Made by a program: the position numbers and the translations under genes
Notes under the pieces: model-generated
What the model was told of the DNA's origin: nothing
Databases searched by the model: none
Seen by the model: only the letters and a program-made list of their open reading frames with translations
NCBI RefSeq assembly: GCF_028209885.1
Contig: NZ_JAQLEM010000002.1
Coordinates: 39,959 to 103,958 of the forward strand
Source of the DNA: Collinsella aerofaciens
GTDB lineage: Bacteria; Actinomycetota; Coriobacteriia; Coriobacteriales; Coriobacteriaceae
Direction: 5' to 3'
Length of the DNA stretch: 64,000 bases
Part shown: one piece after another, positions 60,862 through 64,000 of the stretch
Position numbering within the stretch: the stretch's first letter is position 1
How the letters are laid out: every line of letters begins with the position of its first letter

Positions 60862-62366
60862 TCCAGAGAATTGGGCGCGGGACCTCCGTCGAGACCCCGA
60901 ACCTCGACGCCGTCCCCAAGCCGTACCGATCCGCCGTGGAGGACATGTTCGACACCTGGGGCGACGTGTCGGCGCGAAACACCGTCCTCAAGCGCTACTA
61001 CGAGATGAAGAACGAGATGAGGAGCCTCGGCATCTCCATCCCGCCCATGCTCGAGAAGGTCGACTGCGTCACCGGGTGGTGCGCCAAGGCCGTCAAGGCG
61101 CACTCCGTGCGCTCCGTCTTCGACGGCTTCGTCTTCGACGGCGCGGAGGACCAGGACCTCAAGCGCCTCGTGCGCAAGAACCGCCTGAGGTCGCTCTACC
61201 GGCAGGCGTGCTCGAGCGCCCTCACCTACGGCGTGTCGGCCATGACCGTCATGAAGGGCAGACCGGGCCAGCCCGCGGCGATGGTGCGCGTGTTCAGCGC
61301 GAACCAGTTCTGCTGCCTGTGGGACAAGGACGAGGGCCGCATCCGCTGCGGCGTCGTCCTAGCCGACGTCGACCGGTCGGGCAACGCCTCCCGCTACGTG
61401 TGCCACTTCCGGGACGCGGTGCTCACGCTGGTGCGCATCGGCTCGGGCGGCGGCCCCTACGAGTGGGACTGCGAGGTGGAGCCGAACCCCATGGGGCGGC
61501 CGCTCATGGAGGTGCTCACCTACGACCCCGACCCCGACCGCCCGCTTGGCCACTCGATGCTCACGCCCGAGGTCCGTGGCATCGTCGACAAGGCCATGCG
61601 CGACGTTTTGCGCATGGAGGTCGGCGCGGAGTTCTTCACGTTCCCGCAGCGATACATCCTCGGCGCCAAGGACGACCTCTTCTCGGTGAAGGACGGGGAC
61701 GGGGACGAAGGCGGGGACGAGGGCGGCGACAGCGTGCCGTCGCCCATAGCCAAGTTCAACGCATACGTCGGGTCGTTCCTCGCCATCACCAAGGACGAGG
61801 ACGGCGACGTCCCGACCGTGGGGCAGTTCGCCGCCCCGACCGCCGACAACTTCACGCGCGTGTTCGAGAACGACGCACAGCGGTTCTCCGGCGCGACCAA
61901 CGTGCCGCTGGCGCAGCTGGGCGTGCTGTCGAACACGTACACGTCCTCGGACGCCCTGGGCGCGGCGAACGACCCGCTCATCCTCGAGGTGGAGCAGATC
62001 AACGAGCACAACGCCGAGGCGCTCGAGACGATCGCGCAGATGATGATGGCGGTCAAGGACGACGTCCCGATAACAAGGCTCACCGACGAGCAGTGCGCCG
62101 TCCAGGCGTGCTTCAAGGACCCCTCGATGCCGACCATCGCCGCGCGCGCCGACGCCTGGACGAAGCTCGGCGCCGCGGACGAGAGCATGGTGGGCACCCG
62201 CGTCTACTACGAGGGCGTGGGCCTGTCCCAGCCGACCATCGACCGCCTGGAGCGCGAGAAGCAGCAGGGCGGCGCCATCGCGTCGCTCAACGCCATGGCA
62301 GAGACGATGGCCATCGAGGCCGCGAAGGCCGCGGCCCTGCCGCCAGCCGGCGGTGAGGCGGAGTGA
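60858..62366 (+). CDS. Portal protein
   Basis: A 502-residue SPP1 gp6-like portal protein: NTVLKRYYEMKNEMRSLGISIPP, LVRKNRLRSLYRQACSSALTYGVS and SGATNVPLAQLGVLSNTYTSSDALGAANDPLILEVEQIN. It would form the dodecameric vertex of the capsid. GTG start over the terminase stop. An acidic Gly/Asp insert near residues 278-293 is unusual. It overlaps the next gene by four bases. Confidence 0.9.
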   Translation: MIQRIGRGTSVETPNLDAVPKPYRSAVEDMFDTWGDVSARNTVLKRYYEMKNEMRSLGISIPPMLEKVDCVTGWCAKAVKAHSVRSVFDGFVFDGAEDQDLKRLVRKNRLRSLYRQACSSALTYGVSAMTVMKGRPGQPAAMVRVFSANQFCCLWDKDEGRIRCGVVLADVDRSGNASRYVCHFRDAVLTLVRIGSGGGPYEWDCEVEPNPMGRPLMEVLTYDPDPDRPLGHSMLTPEVRGIVDKAMRDVLRMEVGAEFFTFPQRYILGAKDDLFSVKDGDGDEGGDEGGDSVPSPIAKFNAYVGSFLAITKDEDGDVPTVGQFAAPTADNFTRVFENDAQRFSGATNVPLAQLGVLSNTYTSSDALGAANDPLILEVEQINEHNAEALETIAQMMMAVKDDVPITRLTDEQCAVQACFKDPSMPTIAARADAWTKLGAADESMVGTRVYYEGVGLSQPTIDRLEREKQQGGAIASLNAMAETMAIEAAKAAALPPAGGEAE

Positions 62367-63244
62367 TACCGCGCGAGGACTTCGACCGCTACGCCCGCGC
62401 GCTCGGCATCAACGCCGACCTGCTGCAGGCAGCCATCGCGCAGGCGATAGACGAGTGCTCGAGCCTCTACGGGGAGGAGCTCTACCGGGCGCTGTCCCGC
62501 ACCTACGCCGCGCTCGTGGCCAAGTTCGGCTCGTTCGCGGCCGCCGCGGCCGTCGAGTTCTACGCCGCCATGCGCTCGGGCGCCGGACCGGCACAGGGAT
62601 ACGAGCCGCGGCAGTTCGACCCCGGCCACGGCGGGCTCCTAGCGAGCGACGTCGACGAGGCGCTGCGGGCTTCCGCGCCCGCCGTGGCGCTCGCGGCGAG
62701 GGCCGTGCAGCGCGCCATGGGCTACGCGGACGCCACGATCCAGGGCAACGCCATGGCCGACCCCGCGCACCCGCGCTGGGCGCTGGTGCCGCACGCGGGC
62801 GCGTGCGACTGGTGCCGGATGATCGGCTCGCGCGGCTTCGTCTTCAAGAGCTCGGCGACCGCCGGCGCCGAGCGCCACCCGAGCTGCAGGTGCATACCGG
62901 TCGCCGACTTCTCCGGCAGCCCCGCGCTCGACGGCTACGACCCGGCGGCGCTCTACGACGAGTACCGCGCGAAGCACCCCGAATGGGGCTCCCGCCGCAC
63001 GGGGTCGCGCGGCCGCCGCGGCGGCGGCAAGGTAGTCGCCGCATTCGTGGACGGGAAGAGGTTCGACAGCATCGGCGACATCCAGAGGTACATGGAGGGG
63101 GCGTCGTCTCCAGACGACCTAAAGGCCCGCATGGCCACCGCGAACAGGGCGGGTCTGGCCATGGGCTTCAAGCCCGGGAGCCCCTACGCCAAGTCGCTCG
63201 CGCAGACCGCGGCGAGCGTGAGCAAGAGGCTCTCGGCCAAGTGA
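62363..63244 (+). CDS. MuF-like minor head protein
   Basis: A 293-residue protein; the N-terminal helical part is typical for SPP1 gp7/Mu F-like minor head proteins. The middle has CDWCRMIGSRGFVF and HPSCRCIP, the C-x2-C ... H-x2-C-x-C cysteine-histidine set of such proteins. The C-terminal tail is basic and Gly-rich. GTG start coupled to portal. Confidence 0.82.
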   Translation: MIPREDFDRYARALGINADLLQAAIAQAIDECSSLYGEELYRALSRTYAALVAKFGSFAAAAAVEFYAAMRSGAGPAQGYEPRQFDPGHGGLLASDVDEALRASAPAVALAARAVQRAMGYADATIQGNAMADPAHPRWALVPHAGACDWCRMIGSRGFVFKSSATAGAERHPSCRCIPVADFSGSPALDGYDPAALYDEYRAKHPEWGSRRTGSRGRRGGGKVVAAFVDGKRFDSIGDIQRYMEGASSPDDLKARMATANRAGLAMGFKPGSPYAKSLAQTAASVSKRLSAK

Positions 63245-63428
63245 GGACGCCCCGTGGGAGGGCGGGCGCGACGCGCCATCAAGCGTCGCCGGCGAAGACA
63301 CGCAACGCGCCGGCAGGAACACGAGGCCGCAGCCCGCACGGGAGGCGGCCTTTCCCATGCCAAAACACCGCCAGCGCCGCCGCATGGCGGCACGAAGCGA
63401 GCCCCGCACGGGGCGGAAGGAGTGCAAG

Positions 63429-63989
63429 ATGCCGACCCAGCAGAACACCGTCACCGAGACCAACCCCGTCGAGCCCCCGCAGCCGGCCGCGCCCGCGCAG
63501 CCCGGCGCCGGCCAGGAGCCCGGCGCGCCGCAGGAGCCGCCGGCGATCGACTGGAAGGCCGAGGCCGAGCGATTCAAGAAGGAGTCCCGCAAGTGGGAGG
63601 CCCGGGCCAAGGAGAACAAGGGCAAGGCCGACCTGTGGGACGCGCAGGGCGCGCAGGCGCCCACCGTCGAGTCCCTCAACGACGAGCTCAACGACCTGAA
63701 GGGACGCCTCGCCGCGTCCGAGGCCGAGCGCGAGCGCGAGCGCACGCTGGCTCGTGTGTCGCAGGCCACCGGCGTTCCCGCCGCGCTCATCCACGGCGAC
63801 GACGAGGAGTCGATGACGGAATCGGCCAAGGCCGTCGCCGACTTCGCCGAGTCGCGCCAGCCGGGCTACCCGCTCGACAAGGGCGGATCCGGCGGAGGCA
63901 AGAAAGTGAACAGGGAGTCCATCGAGTCCATCAAGGACCCCGCCAAGCGCATCATGGCCCGCGCCGCGCACATGGACCTCTACAAATAA
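63429..63989 (+). CDS. Capsid scaffold protein
   Basis: A 186-residue hydrophilic protein, Pro/Ala-rich at the start, then a long coiled-coil (WKAEAERFKKESRKWEARAKENKGKADLW ... SLNDELNDLKGRLAASEAERERER) and a basic end, which is the GP20-type scaffold pattern. GGAAGGAG precedes ATG 63429. A ribosome-site-like GAAAGGGG after the stop predicts that the major capsid gene follows just outside the window. Confidence 0.82.
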   Translation: MPTQQNTVTETNPVEPPQPAAPAQPGAGQEPGAPQEPPAIDWKAEAERFKKESRKWEARAKENKGKADLWDAQGAQAPTVESLNDELNDLKGRLAASEAERERERTLARVSQATGVPAALIHGDDEESMTESAKAVADFAESRQPGYPLDKGGSGGGKKVNRESIESIKDPAKRIMARAAHMDLYK

Positions 63990-64000
63990 GAAAGGGGCAA

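Larger units (their letters stand above)
42720..64000. mobile_element. Prophage (left end and at least 21 kb)
   Basis: From here on the genes are those of a temperate tailed phage: integrase, repressor/Cro switch, early small genes, sigma-like late regulator, HNH, terminases, portal, head and scaffold genes. The left attachment site should be in 42720-42758, between the last host hairpin and the end of the integrase gene. The right end is outside the window, so no att repeat can be defined. No tRNA gene is present at this end. Confidence 0.93.

Overview
The window comes from a Gram-positive, high-GC actinobacterium, most probably a gut Collinsella or close relative in the Coriobacteriia. This is an inference from the arginine deiminase cluster, a dcw cell-division cluster without ftsA, and the actinobacterial order ftsZ-pgeF-yggS-sepF-yggT-divIVA. 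No rRNA or tRNA is visible. Bases 1 to about 42.7 kb are chromosome. From about 42.72 kb to the right edge lies a prophage that continues beyond the window.

Region 1 (1-7.1 kb) is arginine catabolism. It has two nearly identical arcA genes (one base difference) flanking an ArcT-like aminotransferase, then arcB and a YfcC-family carrier likely to be the arginine/ornithine exchanger. Carbamate kinase (arcC) is not in view. A 574-bp control region before arcA copy 2 carries direct repeats, a 9+9 inverted repeat and an ArgR-box-like element. Region 2 (7.1-12.5 kb) holds a DUF1846 gene, a small winged-helix regulator, pyrG and xerD. Region 3 (12.9-28.4 kb) is the dcw cluster mraZ-rsmH-ftsL-ftsI-murF-mraY-murD-ftsW-murG-murC-murB-ftsQ-ftsZ, without murE or ftsA. 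Region 4 (28.6-36.5 kb) continues the division set (pgeF, yggS, sepF, yggT, divIVA), but a complete pstSCAB-phoU phosphate operon sits between pgeF and yggS. yggT appears to start at an ATC codon. Region 5 (36.7-42.7 kb) holds a nitroreductase, a second phosphate system (DUF47 plus Pit), a small gene behind a perfect LexA-type box, a Bax-inhibitor-1 protein, a PARG-like macrodomain protein with a changed catalytic motif and an SGNH hydrolase.

Region 6 (42.7-64 kb) is a tailed-phage prophage. Leftward genes are a tyrosine integrase, an Abi-family HEPN protein behind a strongly structured RNA leader, and a CI-like repressor. Rightward come a Cro-like gene, small membrane proteins, an excisionase-like HTH, a ParB-like protein, a second tyrosine recombinase, a replication-initiator-like gene with internal 12-bp repeats, and a chain of overlapping small genes (many with zinc-finger cysteines, one Lar-like). 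A sigma-like late regulator follows. Then comes a non-coding gap with a 10-bp helically phased repeat array, and the packaging and head module: HNH nuclease, ParB-DUF4417 fusion, JAMM-motif protein, small and large terminase, portal, MuF-like head protein and scaffold.

The strongest candidates for something undescribed are the HEPN Abi protein with its structured leader RNA (44.1-45.2 kb), the 10-bp phased array (56.06-56.15 kb), the double-integrase arrangement, and the group of tiny membrane proteins next to a large cruciform (46.2-47.5 kb). All functional statements rest on reading motifs and gene order; no database search was run.
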